Position numbers and translations under genes: made by a program. A model generated the notes under the pieces. That model worked only from the letters and a program-made list of their open reading frames with translations, searched no databases and had not been told where the DNA came from. A stretch of 64,000 nucleotides of DNA, taken from contig CM020620.1 in assembly GCA_009829735.1 (NCBI GenBank), positions 28,800,951-28,864,950 on the forward strand, written 5' to 3'. Source of the DNA: Pyropia yezoensis (Eukaryota; Rhodophyta; Bangiophyceae; Bangiales; Bangiaceae). This document shows positions 23,225 through 32,853 of this stretch, piece after piece (position 1 is the stretch's first letter; every line of letters begins with the position of its first letter).

Positions 23225-25060
23225 TTGGTGGCCACCCCGCGGTCCACCTACAGAGAGGAGGAGAAAAAACCACTAAAGAGGACAGGATGCAGGTGTGCGG
23301 CGAAGCAAATGCCGGCCGCTGGCGTACCGGCACACGATGAGCAATGCGGCCGGCACCGTGCAGTGCAGGATTTGACAGGGATCGCGACAACGAAATGCAA
23401 CGGTATCGTGAAATGTGTAAGTACAATGTTCAGTTTGCCGAATGAATATGAATCAGTTCGAGCCATCTACACCATGGTCGGCACCAATTAAATCGATGCT
23501 TTAAATCGAATAGAACCAATCATAGATCGATTATAGATTGATCAGTTGGCGCTTGGCCGTTTTTTGGGTGTGCCCCCCTGCCCCCCGCCCCCTTCTCCCC
23601 ACTGCCCCCTGTCCTTTTTTGTAACTCATTCTTGACCTCTACCCCCGCCGCACCACAGAGCAGCCACAGCAGGACTAGCGCTACGCGACGGCCCGTCACT
23701 CATGCGGAAGCTGCCACATATGCCACCACCGCTGTCGCTGCCACCGCAGACTTCCTCGCCGCTGCCCTGGCCGCCAACCCTCGCTCGTTGATGCTAGCAC
23801 GCGCCATGAGCGGTGGGAAGTTGGTGGAGTGCTGAAGAACACTGCTGCCGGGACTGCTATGGCCACTGGCTCTGTCGCCTTTGCCGACACGCCGAGGGTC
23901 GCAGCCGACCCATTGCCGCCTTCAGCACCGTCCTGGTCGGCGAGAAGATCAGTCAGCAACGAGAGTGCGAGGAGCGAGCAGTCGGCAAGTATGTCAGCGG
24001 CTCTCTCGGCGTCCCTGTGCCTACAAGTTGACTTCGTGTCCCGGCTATTTTCATGGTTGTCGTGACGACGCCGACGGTCTTCTTTGGCTAGTCCTTCCGT
24101 TGCGTCTGGGTGGACCCGACAGACACTCCCGTGTTCCATGCAGCTCAATTTCTCATTTTTGGTTGTGCTACCGCACCCTGCAGTGAACCCACCTCTGCCG
24201 ACGCGGTCTGGCGTCTAGTTTTGCGCATAGGACGCGGCCACATTATCCGACGCCGTGGGGCTGAAAGATCCATCTCGCAACAAACCCTTTTCCACTCTGT
24301 TTCGTTGCAGGTCTCTCGCACTCAGCCGCCGTCACGCTCAGCCATCGACCAGTCTCTACCTCCACTACAGTCTGGCATGCTGTCCATTCTCGGCCACGGG
24401 TCGTACCGAGCGGGCCTGCAAGAGACGGGTAAGGAGGGAGACTGCGGAGGAAGGAAACAAGAGGGCCACGCCCGCGGAGCCATACGGCGATACAGGGCGC
24501 AACGTGTGTGCGTGGAGCCCGTCCATGTCCCCCATTTCATTTCATTCTCTACATAACGGCGGCCATGGCTTCGTCCACCGCTTGGCCGTCTCCAGCTGCC
24601 GGCTGCTGCTGCGGCCTGCGGCCAGCCGACGTCCCTGACTATTGCTGACAGTCCCGTACACTGTCGAGATGTGTATCTCCATTTGTTTCCAGCAAAATTG
24701 ATGTGCAAAATGGACAGTTGAGATTGATGTTCCACCGGTCGTCGATGCAGTTCCAGCCACGAGCCGACGCTCGGCGCGCAAGCAGAGATGGCAGCCACCA
24801 CCAGTCCACTGTCTGGCATTGCCGTGCAGCAAACGCATCCCTGCACCCCTTGACCCTAACGTGAGGGCGGCGGCGCTTTGCTGTCGCTGCTGCGCCTGTG
24901 CCTTCTTTTTTCACATCTCTTGTAAGGCCTTCCGCTTGCCCGTGCTCTGCTATAGCCCCAGCGGTGGGTCCGCCTGTGGTGCGGAGCCCCCTCTCCAGCT
25001 CCGTCACTCCCCCCCCATCTCCCCCCACGCCCCCCTCTCGTTTTCCACGCGGTCGCGACG
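23225..25060. other. Gene-poor spacer
   Basis: It includes an AT-rich patch (about 23480-23545) made of ATCGAT/AATCGAT-like units. Short frames at 23696-24148 (-) and 24110-24556 (+) show no domain and often lack an ATG. The last 200 bp before 25061 should hold the promoter of the DUF1015 gene. No gene is supported. Confidence 0.5.
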
Positions 25061-26647
25061 ATGCGCGTGCGCCCGTTTGCGGCGGTCCGCCCCGCCGACA
25101 CTGCCGCCGCCGGGCGGGTGGCGTGCCCCCCCTACGACGTTGTGTCCGCGGCTGATGCGGTCGCGGCGGCGGCCGCCTCCCCCGACACCTTCCTCCGCGT
25201 CGTCCTCCCCGAGTGTGGCCTCCCCGACGGGGGCGGCAGCGGCCCAGACGCGGGCCGCCGCCGCCACCAGGCGGCGGCCGCGACGCTGGCACGCCTCACC
25301 GACGATGGGCTGCTGGTGCGGGAGGCGGCGCCCGCCCTGTATGTGTATGAGCTGAGCCTCGACGGCGGTGGTGGTCGCCACACCCAGCGCGGCCTCGTTG
25401 CCACTGTCTCGGTGGGTGACTACCAGGCGGGCGTCATTCGAGTACACGAGGACACACGGGCGGCTAAAGAGGCGGAGCGTGTAGCGCTGACCGACGCGGT
25501 CAACGCGCACACGGGGCCCGTCTTCCTGACGCACCCCGATGGGTGCGCCGTCGGCGGTGGTGTCTGCAGCAGTGGTGGGGTGGACGCTCCGCTTGACGGC
25601 GGCCCCGTCTTGGTCGCTTTGGACGCAGCTGTACGTGCGGCGGGCGAGCCTCTCTTCTCATTTACCGCCGACGATGCGTGCGGGCCGGTCACCCACACGG
25701 TGTGGCGGGTGGACGGGCCGGCGTCGACGGCCCTGACCGCCGCGTACGAGGCCCACGTGCCCGCGGCGTACGTGGCCGACGGCCACCACCGGGCGGCGTC
25801 GGCAGCGGCGGTGGGGGTGGCGCGGCAAAAGGCGGTGGCCGCGGCGGCAGCGGCCGCTGCCGCATCGGGCGGGACGCCGCCTGCACCGGCAGACGCGGAC
25901 ATTGAGGCGGCCTGGTTCCTTGCCGTCCTCTTCCCCGTGTCGCAGATGCGGCTGCTTCCCTATCACCGGGCGGTGCGGGCGCTGCCAGAGGGCACCTCGG
26001 CCGAGTCCTTCCTCGCCGCCCTGTCGGCCGTGTGCGACGTGGCGCCGTCGACGGCTGCCGCGGCGGCGACCGCCGCTGCCGCGCCCGCGGTGCCTGTCTT
26101 GTGCGGTGCGGGTGGTGCCGCGGGAGCGCCCCCGACGCCGCCACGCCCGACGGTGGTGCACGCCTACCTGCGGCGGCAGTGGTACCGGGTGACGCTGCCC
26201 GCGTTGCCATCGTCTGGGGCGGCTGCCGGCGGCGGCGGCGTCTCCCCGTCTGGCGGCCACGACAAGGGCGGGGGCACGGACATGGCGGCCGCCCTTGACT
26301 GTGCCCGCCTGCAGGCGGTGGTGCTTGGCCCGCTGCTTGGCATTGATGCGCCCCGCACAGACCCGCGGATGGAGTTTGTGGGCGGCGACGGGGGGGTACC
26401 CGCCCTGCAGGCCACCGTGGATGGCCTGGACAAGGCGGCCGCGGCGGCAGCAGCGTCGCCGGCGGGAGCAGCGGCGGAGAGCGAAGGGGGGGGCGCGGGG
26501 GAGCCCTCCGCGGCAGTAGCGTTTGCCATGGCCCCCGTTGCGGTGGCGGACCTGCTGGCCGTGTCGGACGCGGGTGGGCGGATGCCGCCAAAGTCCACGT
26601 GGTTCTCGCCCAAGCTACGGTCGGGACTGTTTGTACACACGTTTTGA
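25061..26647 (+). CDS. DUF1015 family protein
   Basis: This is a single-exon protein of 528 residues. It matches the DUF1015 family, widespread in bacteria and archaea and found in scattered eukaryotes. Diagnostic blocks appear in order: MRVRPFAAVRP and CPPYDVVS at the start, FLRVVLPE (about 46), VRVGDY-like VATVSVGDYQAGVIRVHEDT with KEAERVALTDAVNAHTGPVFLT (about 115-160), and AAYVADGHHRAASA (about 233-246), the most conserved motif. The C-terminus keeps a family-like CPPKSTWFSPK variant (RMPPKSTWFSPKLRSGLF). Ala- and Gly-rich inserts near 260-275, 335-350 and 375-395 lengthen it over the usual about 400 residues. No signal peptide is seen, so it is probably cytosolic. The biochemical function was not deducible here; some relatives have been linked to free-serine phosphorylation, which I cannot confirm for this one. 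Confidence 0.85.
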   Translation: MRVRPFAAVRPADTAAAGRVACPPYDVVSAADAVAAAAASPDTFLRVVLPECGLPDGGGSGPDAGRRRHQAAAATLARLTDDGLLVREAAPALYVYELSLDGGGGRHTQRGLVATVSVGDYQAGVIRVHEDTRAAKEAERVALTDAVNAHTGPVFLTHPDGCAVGGGVCSSGGVDAPLDGGPVLVALDAAVRAAGEPLFSFTADDACGPVTHTVWRVDGPASTALTAAYEAHVPAAYVADGHHRAASAAAVGVARQKAVAAAAAAAAASGGTPPAPADADIEAAWFLAVLFPVSQMRLLPYHRAVRALPEGTSAESFLAALSAVCDVAPSTAAAAATAAAAPAVPVLCGAGGAAGAPPTPPRPTVVHAYLRRQWYRVTLPALPSSGAAAGGGGVSPSGGHDKGGGTDMAAALDCARLQAVVLGPLLGIDAPRTDPRMEFVGGDGGVPALQATVDGLDKAAAAAAASPAGAAAESEGGGAGEPSAAVAFAMAPVAVADLLAVSDAGGRMPPKSTWFSPKLRSGLFVHTF

Positions 26648-26787
26648 GAGGTTAGAGGTGATGGGTAGGGCTGCGGGGGTAGGGGGGTTGGGAGAGAGGG
26701 GGGGTGGGTGGTAGCTGTCCTAAAGCAGTGGCTCGGCTTGTTTTTTCTTAACGATGTCGATGTGTGGTTGTGATTAATTGATCATTG

Positions 26788-26836
26788 AGGCACGTGCATC
26801 GAATCGCAGATCTGAGCTTCGAATCGCATGCGAGAT
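26788..26836 (+). repeat. Left terminal inverted repeat of the transposon
   Basis: 49 bp, beginning AGGCACGTGC and ending GCATGCGAGAT. It is identical in reverse complement to 30604-30652. It contains two TCGAATCGC copies, possible transposase-binding sites. Confidence 0.95.
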
Positions 26837-26942
26837 TACCGCCTGTACCCCCCGCCGTCTTGTCCTGTGACGCCACTGTCCAGCAGCACACAGTGCGCCC
26901 GTCGCCACGAGCGGCACACGGTTGTGCTCCCCGCAGCTTGGG

Positions 26943-26981
26943 CTCACCCCCAGTTAAGGGCGGACACTAGGGTTCAGAGCG
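26943..26981 (+). repeat. Subterminal inverted block, left
   Basis: This pairs with 30494-30540 in reverse complement (shared CACCCCCAGTTAAG and CGGACACTAGGGTTCAGAGC), with about 10 extra bases in the right copy. It probably belongs to the transposase-binding region. Confidence 0.85.
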
Positions 26982-27639
26982 AATATTGCATTACATCCAA
27001 CACGTGCCACGTTCGGGCCACTTCTCTCCCGACACGGCTTCCTGGTTGGACGAGAGAAAACATATACGTCTATATACGACAAGAAAAACAGGAGCAAGAA
27101 CACAAAAGAAGGAACAAGAGAACGAAGAGGTACGGCACTGTCCTTCTCATAGACCCAAAAAATGCCCCATAATGCGGGCCTTTTTTTCCATGAAAAAAAA
27201 GGCGTTACCTCAGAGTGCTTCGGCAATTATCCCGAGCGCGAACTCAACTTTCAGGGGCTCTTGCCCTTGCATGTAAATTTCACACTCTTTCGGGAATCGG
27301 CCTGATCCGGAGCGCAAATCAAACGGCCCCACCCTCTCCTGCTTGAGCCCACGGTCAGATCCGGACATCAGAGCGTCACACGCGGCGCCTTCCCTCTCCC
27401 CGTCAGATCAGACATCGTGACGTCCGCCGAGCACCGTGGCATCCTACCGGGTGAACGTCGGGTCCGCCGCCATGGCCCCACACGATGTCCCCACTCCCCC
27501 TGGTGCGTGCTGTTCACTTCTGCACCCGTTGGTTTCGACCGATGGGCCCCCCACCATCACCCCCACACCGGGTATCCTCGCACTCCTTTAGGGACCGCAG
27601 GTGGCGCTGGAGCAGGCGGCGCGCGCTCCGCGAGACCGG

Positions 27640-29997
27640 ATGATGGTCTGTCGTGCATGCCGGTCTCTGGCTACCCGACGGGCTCTTGCTTCCCAGCACG
27701 GTGGCCCCGGAGAGGCTCCTCACAGCGGCTGTGGGTTGGCACCTGTGGACGGGCTGCGTACACGTGCAGCTGCGCTGCCTTGCGCCGCATGTGAGGCCTC
27801 CGCTGCCGCCCCGCGTCTCGTTACGACGGTAGGAGCATGCGCGCTGGACGTGGCGCCCGCTCCCCCCACCCGCACGGCTGGTGAGGCGATCACAGTCGTA
27901 CGGTCATCTTTTGCCTGGATGGACGCCGCGCAGCGTGAGGAGGTGCTGGGCATCGTGCGGATGTACCTTGAGCTGATGAAGCCCCTGGAGGTGCGGGCGC
28001 GCTGGGGCAACGGCCGACCGATGCTGTACCGGCGCCTGAGCGTCCCTCTTGGTGCAGATGTGGGTCGTCGCCAGCTGCGTCGTCGCTCCTCGTTCGCTTG
28101 GGACACTCTGTCGAGCCTGTGCGAGTCCCTCGTGGACTCGTACCAGACGTTGATTGGCGACCTCAGCCGGAGGGCTGCACGTGACGGCGTCATTGCGGTG
28201 GTGCCACGACGCGCGCTTGCTCCTCTTCCGGTCGATGTGCAGGCCAAGTTCGTTGTTGCTCGGAACCTGACCCAGGAGACGTGGGCGGCTCTGCGTCGTC
28301 TCCAAGGTGGACCCGCCAGCGGCCTGGCCAGCCGAGAGGTGATGCGTGCCGGGTTGAAGGCTGAGTACACCAAGAGCAGCAACCTCGTGACCTCCACGGA
28401 GGTTGGAGCGACGCTCGCTAGCATTCGGGCAGCGCTAGAGGCGATGGTTGAGCGCCTGTGGCGGAGTGGGATGTTTATCGAGCGCGAGCTGGTGGGCAAG
28501 TCTACGAACGCCGTCATTGTGCTCTTCAGGATGGACAAGGGGGGGACCCAGAGCCCGTGCAAGGCGGTCTTGGGGTGTGGCAACCAGGAGCATCCCTGCA
28601 GCCGGGAGAACACCATCCTCTTTGGGGCCTTTCCATGTCGGAAGGATGACTACGCCGCTCAAGCAACAATGGCGGACCTCTTCTCGGACGACATTGAGGA
28701 CCTGCGGAGCAATGGCATGACTGTCGGGGACCAGCTCAGGCCGGTCCACCTCATCATGATGGGAGACTATGCCTTCATGACGACGCACCTGGGGCACGCG
28801 GGAGCCACGTGTCGGATGCCTTGCCTGTACTGTACTGCGTGGGCGCGGCCAACGAAGGTGAACGCCGAGCACCTGCATGAGTATGGCAACATGCAAGCTG
28901 GAAGCAAGGCGGGGGGTCGGCTCCGTACGATCCAGAACGCTGATGACATGGCGCTTGCGTACCAAGATGTGCCGCTAGCGGGCATGGACGAGCCCTTGGA
29001 CATGACCGAGCACCTCTCCATTGAGCGGAAGCCCCTCCTGGTCATTGACGTTGCTGACATCGCCCCAATGCCGCTGCACGTGACGCAGGGTGGCACGGGC
29101 TACCTTCTTATCCTCGGCGTTGAAGCGGTTGTCTTCGATCAAGGGCCGGAGAAGGCGGCTGAGTACTCCATGGCAATGGCCGAGGTCCTCCGGTCCGGCG
29201 TGGGTGTATGCCCGGCTCCGTACCACGGGGGCGCGTTCGCTGGAAAGCAGTGCCACAAGATTGCTGCTAAGCTGGAGCTCTTGTGCGACCTGCTGGACAC
29301 TTTCGTGCCCGCATCGCGCGCGCGTGCCTGTCGCGATGCGTGCACTCTCTGGGGCTCTATCATCCCCGTCATGAACCGGGCTGAGATCATCCCGCCGGCG
29401 GAGCGAGCCACCTTCCGTCGACGAGTAGCTGCCTTTGTTGACGGCCTCATTGCGGACTTTGAGTGGTGCAGTGTCATCCCCAAGTTCCACATCCTCTGCT
29501 GCCATGCGCCTGACTTCCTGGACCGGCATGGATCCATTGGCCTCTGCAGTGAGCAAGGCTTAGAGGCGTGGCATGGGCATGACAACCAGAACAACAAGGC
29601 CCTTGTTGGAGCCACCTTCCTGGAGCGCTGTGTGCGACTGCTGCAGAAAGCGGCCGTGGGATGCGGCTTAGACGACTCATCGTTCAACCTCGGCAAGCGT
29701 CGGGCCGCCGCGGCGGCTGGAGCTCGCAAAGCGACTAAGGAGACCGACATGCGCACGACTAGTGCCAAGATAGCAGCCGGGAGCAGCCCTGGGGAGTCGG
29801 CAGCGTGTCTTGAGATGCGCGAGGACGACATGAACAAGTGGGCGACCAATACGGCCGCAGGGGCTGTGACCAAGATAGCTGCTTATCGTCAGAGAAAGGA
29901 TAAGGCAGTAGCAGCGGAGGAGGCCGAAGCGGAGGCCGACGATGCCTTGCTTGCTGCCGCAGAGGAAATGTGCCTTGCCATCTTGCTTGACGATTAA
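27640..29997 (+). CDS. Transposase of the TIR element
   Basis: 785 residues without interruption. The frame opens after a stop at 27589-27591 and has tandem ATGs at 27640 and 27643. The N-terminus carries CxxC pairs (VCRAC at about 3-7; LPCAAC near 47-52), suggesting a zinc-binding DNA-recognition part. The central and C-terminal parts look like an RNase H-fold DDE domain: acidic candidates are Asp299 (FRMDKGG), Asp376 (MMGDYAF) and Glu638 in GLCSEQGLEAWHG, preceded by PKFHILCCHAPDFLDRHG. CRMPCLYC near 395 adds another metal-binding-like insert. The catalytic assignments are inference from spacing and conservation of style. The C-terminus (about 705-785) is charged and Ala/Glu-rich. The first Met could lie further upstream if an unseen exon is spliced at the CGCAG just before 27601. 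Confidence 0.85.
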   Translation: MMVCRACRSLATRRALASQHGGPGEAPHSGCGLAPVDGLRTRAAALPCAACEASAAAPRLVTTVGACALDVAPAPPTRTAGEAITVVRSSFAWMDAAQREEVLGIVRMYLELMKPLEVRARWGNGRPMLYRRLSVPLGADVGRRQLRRRSSFAWDTLSSLCESLVDSYQTLIGDLSRRAARDGVIAVVPRRALAPLPVDVQAKFVVARNLTQETWAALRRLQGGPASGLASREVMRAGLKAEYTKSSNLVTSTEVGATLASIRAALEAMVERLWRSGMFIERELVGKSTNAVIVLFRMDKGGTQSPCKAVLGCGNQEHPCSRENTILFGAFPCRKDDYAAQATMADLFSDDIEDLRSNGMTVGDQLRPVHLIMMGDYAFMTTHLGHAGATCRMPCLYCTAWARPTKVNAEHLHEYGNMQAGSKAGGRLRTIQNADDMALAYQDVPLAGMDEPLDMTEHLSIERKPLLVIDVADIAPMPLHVTQGGTGYLLILGVEAVVFDQGPEKAAEYSMAMAEVLRSGVGVCPAPYHGGAFAGKQCHKIAAKLELLCDLLDTFVPASRARACRDACTLWGSIIPVMNRAEIIPPAERATFRRRVAAFVDGLIADFEWCSVIPKFHILCCHAPDFLDRHGSIGLCSEQGLEAWHGHDNQNNKALVGATFLERCVRLLQKAAVGCGLDDSSFNLGKRRAAAAAGARKATKETDMRTTSAKIAAGSSPGESAACLEMREDDMNKWATNTAAGAVTKIAAYRQRKDKAVAAEEAEAEADDALLAAAEEMCLAILLDD

Positions 29998-30493
29998 AGA
30001 TACACTGGCTGTTCTTTCACATGACCTGTGCACTCTGGACGACCGCTTGGACGTCTTCCAGGCTCCTATGTATTCCCTCAGCTTCCCCCGGCTTCCCCGC
30101 GTGCGACCTGCGCGCATACAGGGGAGGGGGATCGGACGACCAACCCTTGTAAGAGACCTCCTGGGATACGGGGGAATGATCAAGCTGCTCTTGTTTCCGT
30201 GCAAGTACCCCCTTCCGCCTCAGACGACCTGCTCTCCCTCTCTTGGGCTCCCTTGTGTGACTTAGCCATTGCTGTGCTGATGCGCACAAAGCTCTAGGCG
30301 CTCTTCCATCGAGAAGAAATATGCCGATTCCATGTCGACTTTCAACCGGAGAGGCCCACCGCAGGCGCCCCAGGCAGCTGTGCTCCAATTCTCATCAGAC
30401 ACGTCGTTTGAACCTTGGAATAGGGTCACAAGTTTCAATATGTGCCATATTTGCTCCTGACACAGCGCTCTGGGCCAATGGCTGATCCGGAAT

Positions 30494-30540
30494 CGCTCTG
30501 AACCCTAGTGTCCGCTCTCCGGGCGTCTTAACTGGGGGTG
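30494..30540 (-). repeat. Subterminal inverted block, right
   Basis: Reverse-complement partner of 26943-26981, with a short extra segment in the middle. Confidence 0.85.
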
Positions 30541-30603
30541 GGCTCCATGCCCATGTGTCTTTTGTGGAAAAAGATTGAAAATAGGCCACCTGCTGCCATC
30601 ATC

Positions 30604-30652
30604 ATCTCGCATGCGATTCGAAGCTCAGATCTGCGATTCGATGCACGTGCCT
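30604..30652 (-). repeat. Right terminal inverted repeat of the transposon
   Basis: 49-bp perfect partner of 26788-26836, immediately followed by the CATTG target duplication at 30653-30657. Confidence 0.95.
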
Positions 30653-30851
30653 CATTGTCTCGGTGCAGAATTTTGTTTTCTTACTCAGGGCGGCAAGTCC
30701 CTTTGTCGCACACAGCTGCCCTACTGGGAGCATGTGTTCCTGTTGCCACGCGACCACTTGGTACCGCGCTCATCCTACAGATATTGCAGAGTGAGTGACA
30801 GTATTCTTCAGATGCGAGCCAGTACTCAACCAGACACAGCCGCCGCGAAAG

Positions 30852-30929
30852 GTGGCAGCCAAGGTAGGGTCCTGAGGGTCAAGAGTTTCGGTGGCAGCCA
30901 AGCTGGGGTCCTCAGGATCAGGACTGCCG
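30852..30929 (+). repeat. Tandem 39-bp repeat, two copies
   Basis: Two adjacent units starting GGTGGCAGCCAAG. They share most positions and differ near their ends. There is no evident coding role. Confidence 0.7.
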
Positions 30930-32780
30930 GGGAAAGGCGCGCGTCACCGGCAGCGGCCGACGGAGCGGTAGCGGTAGCGGGACAAGGGAAGTGGCAGCGG
31001 GGGTGGGTGCCGGCCTCCTCGTTGCCCGCCTCCCCTGCGGGGTAGCTGTGGTGGCCATTGGGGGGGCGGGGGCGGTGCTCGCCGCCGCTTTCCTCGACGC
31101 CCGCATCAGCCGCTTGCATGTCGTTGACCCGCGGGCGGTGGCCGTCGTGGCCTCCGGTGCAGACGAGTCGGTAGTGCAGCTGGCGCTGGAGGGCGTCGAG
31201 GGGGCTGCGGCGGCGGGGAAGGGAGGATAAGGGAGCCCCGCCGGTGGAGACCTGCGGCCGAGCTGTCGGCGGGGGGTAGAGGGCGGGCTCCCCAGCAGCG
31301 GGAGCGCTGCCGCCACCGGCCGCGTCCAATTTCGGGCGTCGCCCGCGTGGAGGCAGTAGGTAGGATCCTTTCAGCAGCAGCCGCGGCGCCCGTTGGCGTC
31401 ATGGCGACCCCGCGGGTGCGCCGCGGTGGCAGGGCATCCGTTTCCCACTTAATGATGCAGTTGCCACAATTCGCGCTTGGGCTCTGTCGTCGTAGTGGGA
31501 AGGTGTGAGAGCTTGATGGCCGATGCGACAAGGATGCGAGATGAATTTGGCTGCCGCTCCCCTCCCACCGTTTGGGGCACCGGGGGGGGGGGGGGGGGGT
31601 CGGTCATGGGGCAACAGCAATGAGCGAGCACAGCCCTCAGAGAGCCACCGATGGCAGTCGTGCCGTTTGGTTGAGAGAGGGGGTCCAACGCGCTTGTCTG
31701 CAGACACACAGCTGTGGGGCAGACGACCGCGCGCAGGGGGGGCCAGCAGAGGGCGGTGTCTTGGCGACGTGAGGCGCATCGGTGGGGTGGTCGTATGTAG
31801 ACGCCGGGCCGGCCGACCAGCCTGGTAACGAGGGATAGGTTAGGGGCGACCCGCGGCGGGGTGTCCGTGGCGTGGCCCCGCTGGTCGGGTGTCCGCCCTG
31901 TTTGTCCATACCATCCCCGGGGACGCCACCTGCTCCTGCCCGTGTGTGCGGGCCTCACGGCGGAGCAGCGACGGCTGCAGGGGGGCGGCATGCCGCCGCG
32001 GCAGCCACTGTAGACGCCCCCGGTGTGCTGTTTGCTTCTCGAGCGAAACAGACAAAGATAACCGTGCCAGAAGGGGGCGAACAAAAAACACAAAGAAACA
32101 CTGGCAGGAACACTCGCCCTATGTATCTACGAACTATGCAGGAAGGTGTAGTGAGTAACCAAGAGTGCAGTTCTTGCGCACTTTCATCCAGAAGTGAGCT
32201 CTGGAGATGGTCATCCATCGCAGTCCGTGATCATTGCGCTATTGCCAACGTGCAAGTTGGCGCATGGAGGGGGGGGTCTCAGAGCCACGGGACTCTCGTC
32301 ACGGAAGACGGGAGGCGGAAAAGCAAGGGGTGGGGGGGGGGGGGAGGGAGAGGATGGAAACGAGGGAGAACGGTCGTGAAGGGATGCTGGCGCGCGACGA
32401 CGACCTTTCAGTCGCAGCTAACGACTTGCTGAGAGGTCGTACATGACAGAAATAGGGTTCCCACTCATCGTCTCTCGTGGGGTGCCCCCGTGTGGATTGG
32501 CGCTTGGCGTGACCGCATTGGGGGGAGGTAACGCTTCCCAAGATCGCCCCACTGCGTAGCCTGGTTGGCGGGAGCAGGTCGGCGGGAATGAGCCAGCGGC
32601 GGGGCGTCACCATTCCCACCGCCTCGAGGCGAGCTCACCCAGGGTTGGGCTCGGACAAACTTGGCAGGGTCCCCCGCCAACGCCGCCGTGTAGGCAATTG
32701 TAGTGGGTGCGGGCGCGACGGCCGGCCAACGGTGAGGAGGTCAGAAGGCTCTTTCCGTCAAGGGGGTGACCGCCGCGACA

Positions 32781-32853
32781 GCGGCGGCGGCGGCGGTAGC
32801 ACTGGCGGCGGCGGCGGCGGTGGCACTGGCGGCGGCGGCGGCGGTTGCGGCGC
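32781..32853 (+). repeat. GGC-rich minisatellite
   Basis: Three units of GGC triplets, each joined by GGTAGCACT, GGTGGCACT or GGTTGC. Unit length is about 30 bp. Confidence 0.75.

Larger units (their letters stand above)
26788..30652 (+). mobile_element. Intact-looking TIR DNA transposon, superfamily not placed
   Basis: A 3865-bp element bounded by 49-bp perfect terminal inverted repeats starting AGGCACGTGCATCG, flanked by a 5-bp direct duplication CATTG (26783-26787 and 30653-30657). A second inverted block lies inside each end. The only long gene is a 785-residue transposase on the + strand. Identical TIRs, a clean duplication and an undamaged frame point to recent transposition. A 5-bp target duplication is typical of Transib/RAG-like elements but the TIR does not begin with their CAC heptamer, and the transposase resembles a broad group of eukaryotic proteins with an SEQ..E..H block. 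I therefore leave the superfamily open. Confidence 0.9.

Noticed and set aside
27601-27639. Upstream GTG extension of the transposase
   Set aside because: A eukaryotic start should be ATG; two ATGs at 27640 and 27643 are better.
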